The notes below the pieces were generated by a model, which saw only the letters and a program-made list of their open reading frames with translations, had not been told where the DNA came from and did no database searches. The translations under genes were made by a program, and so were the position numbers. A stretch of DNA of 64,000 bases from Legionella anisa (GTDB lineage: Bacteria; Pseudomonadota; Gammaproteobacteria; Legionellales; Legionellaceae), in NCBI RefSeq assembly GCF_001467525.1, contig NZ_LNXS01000029.1, positions 376,330 to 440,329 of the forward strand. Direction: 5' to 3'. Shown here piece by piece: positions 45,070 through 54,439 of this stretch; positions within the stretch are counted from its first letter, which is position 1; every line of letters begins with the position of its first letter.

Positions 45070-46365
45070 ATGAGGAGAAATATTTCTGGAGATAACTCAT
45101 TGTCATATCTACTTAGATGGTCACTCTTTGCTCCTATACCTTCCTGGGTTCAATTTTTTCTCATTGGAACCTTGCTTCTATTTCCGATAAGCTCTGCAGC
45201 AAAGAGTGTTTTCCTGGTCCTATCTGTAGGAACTATTTTATTTACACCTGGATTTATATCCGACTTAAAATCTCTTTTTTCTACTCCCTGGTGCAAAGCT
45301 TTATTACTTTTATTTTGCATCGCGGTTATTTCTTGTTTATGGAGTCCTGCAAGCTTTGAACAAAAAACACTAGCTATTGAAAAATATAGTAAATTGCTCT
45401 ACTTACCTATTTTTGTAGTTGGATTCCAAAATGCAACGACCAGACAGCTTAGTATTCATGCTTTTTTAGTCGCCATGATTATTATTTGTAGTGTATCCAT
45501 GCTCAAATTTCATGGTTATTTACAATTCATTACTACGAATGCAGATAGCATCTTTCGTAATCACATCATGACGAGTTTGATGGTCGCTTTTGCAGCTTAT
45601 ATATCCTTTTTATACAGTTACCGTTATCCAAAACCAGCACGTTTTGCCTATGCTCTGCTCGGCATTATTTTTACTTATCAAGTTTTTTTTGTGAGCGCTA
45701 GTCGGACGGGTTATATCATCTATTTATTACTCATGTTCCTTTTAGTCATACAGTTATGTTCTTGGCGACAGGCAATAGTAGGCATTATCCTCATTAGCAC
45801 ATTTTTTTCTGCCAGTTATTTGACAAGCCCTGTGATGAGAGCACGTGTTAACGGTATTGGGCAGCAACTTAAGGAATACCAGAATAATAAACGGGATACG
45901 GATATAGGTGTTCGTTTACAGCTTCATGATTATGCCCATCAATTGTTTAATCAACACCCACTATTAGGAAATGGTACAGCCAGTTTTACTTATTATTTTA
46001 ACAAAGACAGACCCATAAAATTCTGGACATGGAACCTCTTGGAACCCCACAGTCAATACTGGCTGGTAGCGTGCGAATTTGGCTTAGTAGGTTTTGGAGC
46101 ATTGATGTACTTTTTTTTCTGTTTGATTCAAGCATGCAGAAAATTAGATGAAATGAAGATTCTAGCTTTCGCCATGCTACTCCCCTACATGATAGGAAAC
46201 TTATCTGATTCATTGTTATTTTATTCAGGATCGGGTTACTTTTTTATTTTCTTTATGGCTATTTTTCTTGGTGAAGAGCTTGAAATCAAAAATGCGAAAA
46301 AATATTTGAACTATTATGCAATCCAAAGTTTAAAGCATAAAGAAAAAATTTATGCAGAACTGTAG
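45070..46365 (+). CDS. O-antigen ligase/polymerase-like membrane protein
   Basis: A membrane protein of about 431 aa with 10-12 spans and a large periplasmic loop around residues 255-330, the Wzy/WaaL family layout. The loop contains HPLLGNGTASFTYYFN and EPHSQYWLVACEFG, where the family has its H...G.G..N and P-H-N/S-x-Y-L motifs. The start is uncertain: ATG 45070, TTG 45022, or TTG 45100, which has GGAG eight bases upstream. It would polymerise or ligate the glycan made by the divergent cluster. Its TAG stop coincides with the start of a repeat. Confidence 0.87.
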   Translation: MRRNISGDNSLSYLLRWSLFAPIPSWVQFFLIGTLLLFPISSAAKSVFLVLSVGTILFTPGFISDLKSLFSTPWCKALLLLFCIAVISCLWSPASFEQKTLAIEKYSKLLYLPIFVVGFQNATTRQLSIHAFLVAMIIICSVSMLKFHGYLQFITTNADSIFRNHIMTSLMVAFAAYISFLYSYRYPKPARFAYALLGIIFTYQVFFVSASRTGYIIYLLLMFLLVIQLCSWRQAIVGIILISTFFSASYLTSPVMRARVNGIGQQLKEYQNNKRDTDIGVRLQLHDYAHQLFNQHPLLGNGTASFTYYFNKDRPIKFWTWNLLEPHSQYWLVACEFGLVGFGALMYFFFCLIQACRKLDEMKILAFAMLLPYMIGNLSDSLLFYSGSGYFFIFFMAIFLGEELEIKNAKKYLNYYAIQSLKHKEKIYAEL

Positions 46366-46438
46366 GTTGGGCCTTGGCCCAACTTACACACATAGGACAA
46401 AAAAATTAGGGGGGTCTTACGATACTCCCAACCTACCG
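46363..46438. repeat. TAGGTTGGG hairpin element overlapping a stop codon
   Basis: TAGGTTGGGCC opens at 46363, where TAG is the stop codon of the O-antigen ligase gene. CCCAACCTAC closes it near 46437. It is related to the element at 27022-27148. Confidence 0.5.
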
Positions 46439-46483
46439 AAACAAGCGGTTAAATCAATTTTTAGTGTGCACTGAATGATGCAT

Positions 46484-47560
46484 TTACATGAGGTTAAGAG
46501 TCCTATCAATAACAGGTGTATTTCCAAGCTTCATACCGTCGAGGTGTTGAGCAAAAATACCATGGTTGTCATGTAAACCCGTGTTCAATATGGGGAATAC
46601 AATATGGTCGAAAAAATGGGCTCGTTTTTCAATTTCTTCCCTATATATCGGTGCCACTATTTTTGGATCATTTTTAAATTCCCCACACCCCCAAGCACCT
46701 AAAATGACATTACGTTTTCCTTCAAGGATTAAGGTATCGAGTTGGGCCGCAATACGTTGTCGCACATCTGCCCTATAGTGCTCCAGGGTTTCGGGATCCA
46801 ATGTATGAGGCTCAGAAGAAAGCTCTGGAGCAGCTGATCTTAATTCATAGAATGGAAAAATATCGGATTGGGAAAGAAAAGTATAACTCAGTCCGCTATC
46901 AGGTAGCGATTTATTTGATGTAAAGTCATCGAAACCACTGGTGATAAGTTTTACTTCTGGCCCACGGAAACATACCCTGGGTTCTTTGTTAAATAATACT
47001 TTATAAACTATAGAGTCTGTTTCTCCTCGGTGTTTTCTTACGGCCTCACGTTCCTCATCGGTCATTTTTAACTTGGCTTCTAACAACTTTCTTGTCGTTT
47101 CATTGTAGCGAAATGTCTTAGAGTCTTTATCTAGATAAACGGTTTTGTCCAGTAAAGACTGAGCACAGGTACTTCGATGCCACATATTTTCTTCTTGGGC
47201 ACTTCCTCCTTCCAAAGCGGCGCCCCCAGGGAAAACTGAATTTGCCATATTAAGCACGGAATAAGGCACACCATGTTTTTGGGTTGCTTCGAGTGTTGCA
47301 ACCCCCCAATCTTTATGAAGTACTTCAACTGACTTTGGTAAACATATCTTTTTCTTGTTCCATTGACTTAAATTTAATTGTGCCTGTTTTTGTAATTCCA
47401 TCGCTTTATGCGTATCGGTAACCCAATCTAATGTTTGTGCCATGCTTTTATGCCGCCACCTGCTTCCAGAAATGGAACCTGAAAAGAGATTGGGTTTATG
47501 TGCGGCATGGACTTCTTTAATTAATGAAGGGGAGTAGGACCTAAATAATTTTAAAAACAT
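46484..47560 (-). CDS. TIGR02452-type PARG-like protein
   Basis: A 358-aa soluble protein of the microbial poly(ADP-ribose) glycohydrolase-like group, which has a macrodomain fold. The key stretch is NMANSVFPGGAALEGGSAQEE (about 104-124), carrying the glycine loop and the QEE catalytic pair Glu123-Glu124. A later AWGCGEFKNDP matches the family's GCGxFxNDP. It would remove or degrade ADP-ribose. The N-terminal 40 residues are an extension. AAGGAT precedes the ATG. There is no signal peptide. It could be a resident repair or defence enzyme or an effector. Confidence 0.85.
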   Translation of the reverse strand: MFLKLFRSYSPSLIKEVHAAHKPNLFSGSISGSRWRHKSMAQTLDWVTDTHKAMELQKQAQLNLSQWNKKKICLPKSVEVLHKDWGVATLEATQKHGVPYSVLNMANSVFPGGAALEGGSAQEENMWHRSTCAQSLLDKTVYLDKDSKTFRYNETTRKLLEAKLKMTDEEREAVRKHRGETDSIVYKVLFNKEPRVCFRGPEVKLITSGFDDFTSNKSLPDSGLSYTFLSQSDIFPFYELRSAAPELSSEPHTLDPETLEHYRADVRQRIAAQLDTLILEGKRNVILGAWGCGEFKNDPKIVAPIYREEIEKRAHFFDHIVFPILNTGLHDNHGIFAQHLDGMKLGNTPVIDRTLNLM

Positions 47561-48007
47561 CTTTCTATCCTTAATTGGTACTTATACTCTATTTTCAACC
47601 GCGATCCTTCTTAAAAACTTAATGAACTAGTTATTAAGATCTCACTCTAATTTATAGAATACAGTAGGGTACATTCCGTAGGCACAACAGCTTCGAGCGG
47701 TATCAGATTAAAATGTTCCTTGTATACAAGATAACACGCTTGATTTTTGTTTTTTTTGATATAAGTTTGAACATGCAACAAGTCAGGTTTTACTTTCTAA
47801 TAGCAATATTCTAAGCAATTGTATCCTTCTTTTTACTTCTTGACTTAACATTGAATCAGTTGAGTCAAAATCAGTAAACCAGAGTGGTCAAAAAAAGTCA
47901 ACTTTGTTCGTAGAAAAAAAATGGCGTCAAATCTTGATTCCATTTCTGCATATTAATACAACCGCACGGTTAAAAGTTAACCTTATCTCTGTATTGAAAA
48001 CGAATAT
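47561..48007. other. Gene-free AT-rich stretch
   Basis: 447 bp between the PARG-like gene and the phosphotransferase gene. I see no convincing open frame with a ribosome-binding site, no RNA signature and no repeat family member. It probably carries the PARG-like gene's promoter on the minus strand. Confidence 0.5.
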
Positions 48008-48901
48008 TTATATACCCGTTTCATCGCTCAACAAGAGCGCAGCAAGTTTTATGGCCCAGCTTGGGTCATCGTTATCTTCAATTAACCAGACTGCCATCAA
48101 AACCAATCGCACAAACACCCAATCCTTGATTCGTTGGGCATCAAGATTTGATTTATGTGCCAGCAAGTCAATTCGCTCCGCAAATATTTTTTTTACATTA
48201 ACTGTAGTTGCAAGCTCAGTAATGTACATGAAATCAAAAGCTGCAATTTCAAATTCTGCCTCACCAACTACACCTTTAGGATCAATAGCTAACCATTCAT
48301 TGCCATGTTTTAGGATGTTGTCATGATGCAAATCACCATGTAGAAAAACAGGTGACTTTATTGACGAGAGCAATTTATTTCTCAAATCAATCGCTCTATT
48401 TAATATAGATAGAGGGATTTGTTCCGATGCAGGTGCATCAAGTGCTTTTAGCCAATCCGCAATATGATGATAATTTTGTTTTTTAAGTAAATGCTTATTA
48501 TGAAGTTTTTGCATGGTCTGCACGTAACAGTCCATCACATAATCGATTTGAGCAGGATATAAGGACTTAAGTGTAAAGCCAGGAATGGCTTGTTGTACTA
48601 ATAACGCATTATATTTACTGTTATAATCAATAAGCTTAATTGAGCCTTGAGCGTCAAGATTGATCAAAGCCTGTTTTTCATTTTCAATACTTTTTTTGTC
48701 ATAGCTAATTTTTAAAACGACAGGCTGATCACCCTCTAAAATTGCTTTGGCAACATAATTGAATGTCATATTGGGAACAGGAATTACCTCCCTTAAGTTC
48801 CAATAGTCTGTAAGTGTTGTAATAGTAGCTGGCAAATGAGCAAGCCAATGTTCACCCCTTGCCCCATATATATTGGTTATGTTTTGCTTTAGTTTTTTCA
48901 T
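48008..48901 (-). CDS. APH(6)-like aminoglycoside/hydroxyurea phosphotransferase family protein
   Basis: A 297-aa kinase-fold enzyme of the streptomycin 6-phosphotransferase-like family. VVLKISYDKKSIENEKQAL holds the ATP-binding Lys and Glu, FLHGDLHHDNILK is the catalytic loop, and WLAIDPKGVVGEAEFEIAAF is the metal-binding DPKG motif. The antibiotic spectrum cannot be inferred; environmental homologues are common. It is separated from the tandem GNAT gene by 28 bp and may be co-transcribed with it. Confidence 0.88.
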   Translation of the reverse strand: MKKLKQNITNIYGARGEHWLAHLPATITTLTDYWNLREVIPVPNMTFNYVAKAILEGDQPVVLKISYDKKSIENEKQALINLDAQGSIKLIDYNSKYNALLVQQAIPGFTLKSLYPAQIDYVMDCYVQTMQKLHNKHLLKKQNYHHIADWLKALDAPASEQIPLSILNRAIDLRNKLLSSIKSPVFLHGDLHHDNILKHGNEWLAIDPKGVVGEAEFEIAAFDFMYITELATTVNVKKIFAERIDLLAHKSNLDAQRIKDWVFVRLVLMAVWLIEDNDDPSWAIKLAALLLSDETGI

Positions 48902-48929
48902 TTAAATAATCCCCTGCGCAAAACATAAA

Positions 48930-49964
48930 TTAAATTTGGCAATTAAATCTAAAGATATTTTTCTTACTGTTGTTTAAATGCGCGATGTCACGGGTATATT
49001 CGATAAAGTTATTCCCACAATAATGTTTCATCGTTGCTCTCCAGAATCGATAAGCGCCTTCATTACCAGGTATAACCATTACCTCCCAGGTACCAGGAAA
49101 TTTCTTAAAACATTGCTCTGCAATATATCGGCCAATACCTTTATTTTTGAATTTTCGTACAACAAAAAATTGCGCCATATTAAAGTCAATTCCAGGCTCA
49201 CTTCCCTTTTTATCCACTATGACAAAACCGGCCAGTTCGTTTTCATAACGTACTACAAATGGGAATGAGTTTTTATCCTCCCAATATTTTTTAAAATCGA
49301 TGCACTCATACAAACCATCCTCTGGGATTTCCCAGCCTTCTTGGTTACCGAGATATTCACTCATGTCATATACATAAAACCTACCTAGACTTTGAATGGC
49401 GGGATAATCTTCTAAAGTCGCAGGAATAAGTTTAATGTTATTGTAATCAATACATGACTTATGAATTTCGTACATTGCTACTTCATTATTCCAGTACTTC
49501 GTACGACCTACGTAATTCATTCGTGCTTTTTCCAATACCTTGCGAGAGCGCTCATTGTCCGGATGAATAACGCCAACAAGTTTTTTAACTGGTAAGTGCT
49601 CAAATCCCCAATGAATAAGGGCTTTTGCAAGCTCCATACCATAACCTTTATTCCAGGATGTTTTAGCCAACGCATAGCCCACTTCAATATCAGGCTGACT
49701 GTCATCATAAGCAAGATAAATTAACCCTGCTCGACCAACAAATATCCCGCTTTCTTTTTCAAATACGCAGCCAAGACTAAAATTATATTTTTCATAGTGC
49801 GTCATTGCTTTCTCTAAACCCGTCATTACCTCAGCGTGTGTGCGTACTCCCTGACCAATATATTTCATTACCTCAGCATCGGATTGTAAAGCATATAAAT
49901 TATTAAAATCTGCCAATACAGGCGCATTAATGATTAAGTTTTTTGTTTCTAAAAAAAGACTCAT
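48930..49964 (-). CDS. Tandem GNAT acetyltransferase
   Basis: A 344-aa protein (start ATG 49964; a GTG nine bases earlier is also possible) made of two acetyltransferase domains. Residues about 5-165 are RimJ/RimL-like, with LIINAPVLADF, VGRAGLIYL, WNKGYGMELAKALIHWGF and NERSRKVLEKA. Residues about 175-325 form a second GNAT domain with FKNKGIGRYIAEQCF, the acetyl-CoA loop, and VIPGNEGAYRFWR. Substrates are unknown. It lies between the LysR and APH(6)-like genes, a drug-modification-like neighbourhood. Confidence 0.87.
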   Translation of the reverse strand: MSLFLETKNLIINAPVLADFNNLYALQSDAEVMKYIGQGVRTHAEVMTGLEKAMTHYEKYNFSLGCVFEKESGIFVGRAGLIYLAYDDSQPDIEVGYALAKTSWNKGYGMELAKALIHWGFEHLPVKKLVGVIHPDNERSRKVLEKARMNYVGRTKYWNNEVAMYEIHKSCIDYNNIKLIPATLEDYPAIQSLGRFYVYDMSEYLGNQEGWEIPEDGLYECIDFKKYWEDKNSFPFVVRYENELAGFVIVDKKGSEPGIDFNMAQFFVVRKFKNKGIGRYIAEQCFKKFPGTWEVMVIPGNEGAYRFWRATMKHYCGNNFIEYTRDIAHLNNSKKNIFRFNCQI

Positions 49965-50041
49965 GGTTCTCACTCAGCAGGTATAGGCAACTTTTAATCC
50001 GACATTTTACCGAATACTTTTATCAATTAAAGAGAATGGAG

Positions 50042-50950
50042 TTATTTCCACAAAATCTTTTCTTCTTTTGGATTGGGGTATTGCCATTTATCAAAGAAAT
50101 GTAACAAGTTATTAATTCCACGATCTTCTGCTCTTTTTTTAAGAAAATACGCATTGAAAGGAATGAGTACATTGATTGCATCACTATTTAGGATTTTTAA
50201 CTGTTTAGAAATTAATTTATTAGGTAAAATACTCCAACCTAAACCATATTCTACTAGAGCCTTAATAGCATCCATTGTGTTAATCTCAAGACCTAAATTT
50301 AAATTTAATTGATTCTCTTGAAAAAGCGTTTCCACCTTCTCACGAACTGCAGTCCCGCGTTCAGTAAAAATCGCTGGAAAATGTGCCAGATCAGCAAGCG
50401 TTGGTTGCTCATTGATTTGCAATAATTCATGATTGGCGTCTACTACCAAATAGTATTTTTCTTCCCATAATTGGATTTTAGTAAATAATTTTGCAGAAAG
50501 TTCGCGCTCAGGACAAATGACGAGGTCTACTGTCCCATAGTTTAAACGTTCCTCAATATCATTCTCCCCAATTGTTTTGATATGGAGTTGGACAGGCGAA
50601 TTTACTGTTTTCAGATAATTTAAAAATTTGGGTAAGATATAATGAGAAACAAATACGGAAGCGCCAATCACTAAGTGATGTTGAAACGCCTGAGCCTCGT
50701 TCTTAAATGACATGACCGTATCATTATATGCCGCTAACATTTGCCTTGCATAGGGAATAAAATGGTTCGCGGCATCCGTCAAGGTTATCTTTGAACCATC
50801 TACAATAAACAAACGCATACCGAGTTCATTTTCGATTTTTTGCATTCGCTTGTTCATTGCTGACTGAGTAATATGCGCCCTCTTAGCAGCAAGTGTGAAC
50901 GAGCGGTATTCAATAACTGCAAGAAAAGATTTTATTTCAGTAATATCCAT
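50042..50950 (-). CDS. LysR-type transcriptional regulator
   Basis: A 302-aa regulator with an N-terminal winged helix-turn-helix (FLAVIEYRSFTLAAKRAHIT, then QSAMNKRMQKIENELG) and a C-terminal periplasmic-binding-like sensor domain (about 90-295). It is upstream of the tandem GNAT gene in the same direction and divergent from a succinylglutamate-desuccinylase-like gene, with 216 bp between them. Either could be its target, since LysR proteins usually control the divergent gene. Confidence 0.93.
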   Translation of the reverse strand: MDITEIKSFLAVIEYRSFTLAAKRAHITQSAMNKRMQKIENELGMRLFIVDGSKITLTDAANHFIPYARQMLAAYNDTVMSFKNEAQAFQHHLVIGASVFVSHYILPKFLNYLKTVNSPVQLHIKTIGENDIEERLNYGTVDLVICPERELSAKLFTKIQLWEEKYYLVVDANHELLQINEQPTLADLAHFPAIFTERGTAVREKVETLFQENQLNLNLGLEINTMDAIKALVEYGLGWSILPNKLISKQLKILNSDAINVLIPFNAYFLKKRAEDRGINNLLHFFDKWQYPNPKEEKILWK

Positions 50951-51166
50951 ATTTATAACCCTGTGGGGTATATATTCGATTATAGTTCAATAGAGATCTA
51001 AGTTCTCAGAAACTTCGTTTGCTAGAACAGGACAATAAGTTATGACTTTAAAGTAATTATCCTCAGGAAAATGTTCACGTCCTGAAGTCATAGAAGAGTA
51101 TTTTATTCTATCTGTCTCAATTCAAGCTACACTTGTTATATAACCTTATTTAAGGAAGTAGTAAGA

Positions 51167-52195
51167 ATGAGTAGCAAGGCACCCGTTGTAATTGGTGATG
51201 TGAAAATCAAACCCGGAGAACGTAAAACTGTTTTATTGCCTATGCCCAAATTATATGACTGGACGCCAATTAGTTTGCCCATTCATGTTATTAATGGCGT
51301 GGAGGAAGGGCCTACCTTATGTATTACCGCGGCCATTCATGGCGATGAAATCAATGGTGTTGAGATCATCAGGCGCTTTTTGAAAAAAAAGGGGCTAAAA
51401 AATATCATTGGAAATGTCATTGCAATTCCCATTGTTAATGTATACGGTTTTTTATATCAAGAACGATATTTAATGGATCGAAGGGACTTAAACCGATCAT
51501 TTCCTGGCAGTTCGAATGGATCACTTGCATCCATTCTTGCAGAAATTATTAGCAATCAAATTTTATCCCAATCAACCCACGCTATTGATTTGCACACCGG
51601 CTCAAACCATCGTTTTAATTTACCTCAGATCAGAGTAAACCTTGATATGCCAGGCATCGAAGACTTAGCCCGTGCTTTTAACGTGCCAGTGATCCTGCAT
51701 TCGACCTTTAGAGACGGCTCAATGCGAGAATATGCCAATGAACAAGGTATCCCTATTTTGGTTTATGAAGGAGGCGAATCTTTGCGCTTTGATGAATTCT
51801 CAATCAGAACAGGGATTAATGGTATTTTGAGTGTCATGGGGGCATTGGGAATGATTAAACTAAGCGGATACGGAGTAAAAAAATTCACCCCCACTATTTC
51901 TAGAAACAGTTATTGGATAAGAGCGCCTATAAGCGGAATCTTAAGACACATTAAAAAATCCGGAAATCGAGTGAGTAAGGGACAAGTGATTGCGGTTATA
52001 GCTAATCCAACCAGTACCGAAGAATACAAATTAAAATCACCACTTTCCGGAATTATTATTGGTGAAAATATGTTGCCGCTTGTGCATTCAGGACAGGCTT
52101 TGTTTCACATTGCCAGCTTTGAAAAATTGACCGTCGTTGAAGAACAGCTGGAAAACCTGCAAGAAGCCTTTGACCTAAATGACTATGAAGATTAG
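51167..52195 (+). CDS. Succinylglutamate desuccinylase/aspartoacylase-family zinc hydrolase
   Basis: A 342-aa enzyme of the M14-like AstE/AspA family. Zinc ligands are visible in ITAAIHGDEINGVEIIRR (His and Glu) and HAIDLHTGSNHR (His), and YEGGESLRFDE carries the catalytic Glu. The C-terminal part (about 250-315) is a barrel-like domain (RAPISGILRHIKKSGNRVSKG). It likely deacylates an N-acyl amino acid. Its stop codon TAG coincides with the end of a TA-bounded palindromic element. Confidence 0.9.
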   Translation: MSSKAPVVIGDVKIKPGERKTVLLPMPKLYDWTPISLPIHVINGVEEGPTLCITAAIHGDEINGVEIIRRFLKKKGLKNIIGNVIAIPIVNVYGFLYQERYLMDRRDLNRSFPGSSNGSLASILAEIISNQILSQSTHAIDLHTGSNHRFNLPQIRVNLDMPGIEDLARAFNVPVILHSTFRDGSMREYANEQGIPILVYEGGESLRFDEFSIRTGINGILSVMGALGMIKLSGYGVKKFTPTISRNSYWIRAPISGILRHIKKSGNRVSKGQVIAVIANPTSTEEYKLKSPLSGIIIGENMLPLVHSGQALFHIASFEKLTVVEEQLENLQEAFDLNDYED

Positions 52196-52331
52196 AGTCT
52201 GAATACATTTCGCTAGCTTGAGTCAAAATGACCTGATTTTCGAGCACCGAAGCGCAGCATACATGAAGTATGTGAGCATCGGAGCACAGAAAATCAGGGC
52301 AGTTTGGCCAAGATAGTAGAAATGGAGCTTA
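52193..52331 (+). repeat. TA-bounded palindromic element, copy 2
   Basis: About 139 bp with GCTTGAGTCAAAATGACCTGATTTTCGAG and CAGAAAATCAGGGCAGTTTGGCCAAG as inner arms, and the outer ends degenerate (TAGAGTCTGAATACATTTC and GTAGAAATGGAGCTTA). The first TAG is the stop of the upstream gene. Confidence 0.75.
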
Positions 52332-53018
52332 TCAAAAGTAATCAAGCCAAAATCGTAATAATGCGGTTACCGCTTGTGGCGATTCCATGGGCGACATATG
52401 GCCAGAATCCTCAATAATTGCTAACTTGGAATCGGGGATATTGTCTGCCAACTCTTCATGAACGGCCAGAGAAAAAACTTTATCTTCGCGCGCATGAATA
52501 ATTAAAGTAGGCATTGCAAGTGAGGAAAGAAAAGAAAGACATTCACGGCGAGCTAATAGAATTTTTTGTTGGGTGAGGAATATCTGTTGGCCAACATTTA
52601 AGAACATAGAAAGCACTTCGTTTTTGACACGGTTATCGTACACATAGAGATCCGCAAGCGTTTCAGCAACAATTTGAAAATTTCCCTGCTCTACTTTTCG
52701 TATCATTTCCATTCTTCTTTGATGCTTTTCTTTGGAGTCTTGCTGGGCGGAAGTATTTACTAAACATAATTTCAAAATGCGCTCGGGAGCTTTCCTGGCA
52801 AGCTCCAAGGCTAACCATCCCCCCATAGAATGGCCTGCCAGGAAAAATGTGCCTTCAACCGAGTTTAAAACACTTTGAAGTAAATCTTCAGTGGAATTCC
52901 CGTGGATGAGGGGGATAATCTGACATTTTACGAGGTCTTGCAAATGATTTATTTGATAAGACCATACTCGATGATCCGATAAAACCCCGGGTAAAAAAAC
53001 TAATGTTTTTTGCGACAC
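52332..53018 (-). CDS. Alpha/beta hydrolase
   Basis: The GTG at 53018 is chosen because AGGAGG stands just before it; that site lies inside the longer possible frame. The 228-aa product has LVFLPGVLSDHRVW, the nucleophile elbow AGHSMGGWLAL (Ser), an acid in IIHAREDKVF, and DSGHMSPMESP (His), a complete triad. It resembles small MhpC/BioH-type esterases. It starts 11 bp after the stop of the GNAT gene, so the two are probably co-transcribed. Confidence 0.88.
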   Translation of the reverse strand: MSQKTLVFLPGVLSDHRVWSYQINHLQDLVKCQIIPLIHGNSTEDLLQSVLNSVEGTFFLAGHSMGGWLALELARKAPERILKLCLVNTSAQQDSKEKHQRRMEMIRKVEQGNFQIVAETLADLYVYDNRVKNEVLSMFLNVGQQIFLTQQKILLARRECLSFLSSLAMPTLIIHAREDKVFSLAVHEELADNIPDSKLAIIEDSGHMSPMESPQAVTALLRFWLDYF

Positions 53019-53029
53019 AATACCTCCTC

Positions 53030-53545
53030 CTAAGAAGAACGCTTTGTAAACCACAAAATTAAGTCATCATCCAGACACACCATAGAACCCGGATCAGCAA
53101 TTTTATAATCATAGGTGATTCCCAAGCCATTGGGAATATAACCTCGTTGCACATAAAGCCTCTGGGCCTGACCATAATCTGCATACAACCCTACACCGAT
53201 TCCAAGTACAGGATTTTTTTTAAATGCTTCGGCTTCTGCACAGTCAAGAAGTGCCGTAGCAATTCCTTTATTCCGATAAGGGGGTAAGACATTCAAATCC
53301 ATAATTTCAGGAATTTTTTGCTCGCTAAATGATGGATAGGATGATTGCCATTTCAAGGTAATATATCCTGCAAAATTCGTTTCATAAAAAGCGACCCAAA
53401 TGAGTCGTTCCTGGTTTTCTTGTTCCTGCAGATAGTTAGTAAAAGTGGCTCTAGGTTTTGGCCAATTGTAGGCTGAAAACTGCCTCACGATTAAGTCGAT
53501 GTCCTCTTGATTCATTAAGCGTATATGCATGGGAAGGGAGTTCAT
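53030..53545 (-). CDS. GNAT acetyltransferase
   Basis: A single GNAT domain. Visible are IRLMNQEDIDLIVRQFSAY near the start, IMDLNVLPPYRNKGIATALL (the acetyl-CoA pyrophosphate loop is PPYRNKGIAT), and YADYGQAQRLYVQRGYIP at the end. The start is uncertain among ATGs at 53596, 53545 and 53530; 53545 fits the domain boundary. It is followed by an alpha/beta hydrolase gene. Confidence 0.85.
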   Translation of the reverse strand: MNSLPMHIRLMNQEDIDLIVRQFSAYNWPKPRATFTNYLQEQENQERLIWVAFYETNFAGYITLKWQSSYPSFSEQKIPEIMDLNVLPPYRNKGIATALLDCAEAEAFKKNPVLGIGVGLYADYGQAQRLYVQRGYIPNGLGITYDYKIADPGSMVCLDDDLILWFTKRSS

Positions 53546-53677
53546 TTGTTGTGTCTCGGTATATAGGCAAAAAACATATTGGCATTGATCATTCATAACA
53601 GATAATATCAATAAAAAAAGAGAAAAACAGCGGATAAAATCAGAGTCTGTTTACATTCTAATGAAGGTTGTGCGCCT

Positions 53678-54439
53678 ATGTCCAAAAAATCTGTGGATAC
53701 GTATTTAAGTTTATGTACCCAAGTCTATGATCTGAGTAAACCACTTCCGCCATCAGATGCTTGGAATTTTTATTTAAGTTATGCAAGAGAAACAGATGGG
53801 CCTATTTTAGAGCCCATGTGTGGTACAGGGCGTTTTCTTCTTCCTATGCTGAAAGAAGGATTTGCCATCGAGGGGTTTGATGCCAGTCAATCGATGTTGG
53901 ATGCGCTGCATGCCAAAGCAAAAGCACACCAGCTAAATCCTGTCGTCTGGCATGGGTATCTTGAAGCGCTCAGCCAGGCAAAGCAATATGGATTAATCTT
54001 TATTCCTAGTGGTTCGTTTGGCCTGATCGTTGACTTGGCAGCGGTAAAACACGCATTAAAAATGATTTATCATCATTTAAAAGACGATGGTGTTTTTGTA
54101 TTTGAAACCGAAACCCTAAATGCCGTTCCTAAAGAGTTAGGCATTTGGCGTGGCTCACGTTGGTACCGTGACGATGGGCAAATGATTTTGCTGAGTCAAT
54201 TGGCCATGCTTGAAGAAACCGTTTGTTACTCCATTGGTAAATACGAGTTAATTGAGGCAAATCAGCTCATAAAAACCGAAATCGAGGAATATAAAATTCG
54301 TCTTTATGACGATCCATCTTTTTTATTCGATGTGCTTTATGAAACCGGCTTTAGAGAAATTCGCTTGATTAAAGCATTTGATAGAGCTGCGTCTCCAGGT
54401 AAACAGGATGAAACCATTCTCTATGAATGCAGAAAATAA
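53678..54439 (+). CDS. Class I SAM-dependent methyltransferase
   Basis: A 253-aa soluble methyltransferase. Motif I is ILEPMCGTGRFLLPML, motif II is IEGFDASQSMLDALH and motif IV is YGLIFIPSGSFGLI. The substrate is unknown. Its last codons overlap the start of the following phosphotransferase gene by 32 bp, so the two are probably coupled. Confidence 0.88.
   Translation: MSKKSVDTYLSLCTQVYDLSKPLPPSDAWNFYLSYARETDGPILEPMCGTGRFLLPMLKEGFAIEGFDASQSMLDALHAKAKAHQLNPVVWHGYLEALSQAKQYGLIFIPSGSFGLIVDLAAVKHALKMIYHHLKDDGVFVFETETLNAVPKELGIWRGSRWYRDDGQMILLSQLAMLEETVCYSIGKYELIEANQLIKTEIEEYKIRLYDDPSFLFDVLYETGFREIRLIKAFDRAASPGKQDETILYECRK

Noticed and set aside
47904..48326. A 140-codon plus-strand frame antisense to the APH(6)-like gene
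   Set aside because: Most of it is the reverse of a clear kinase-fold gene; no ribosome-binding site or protein-like pattern.
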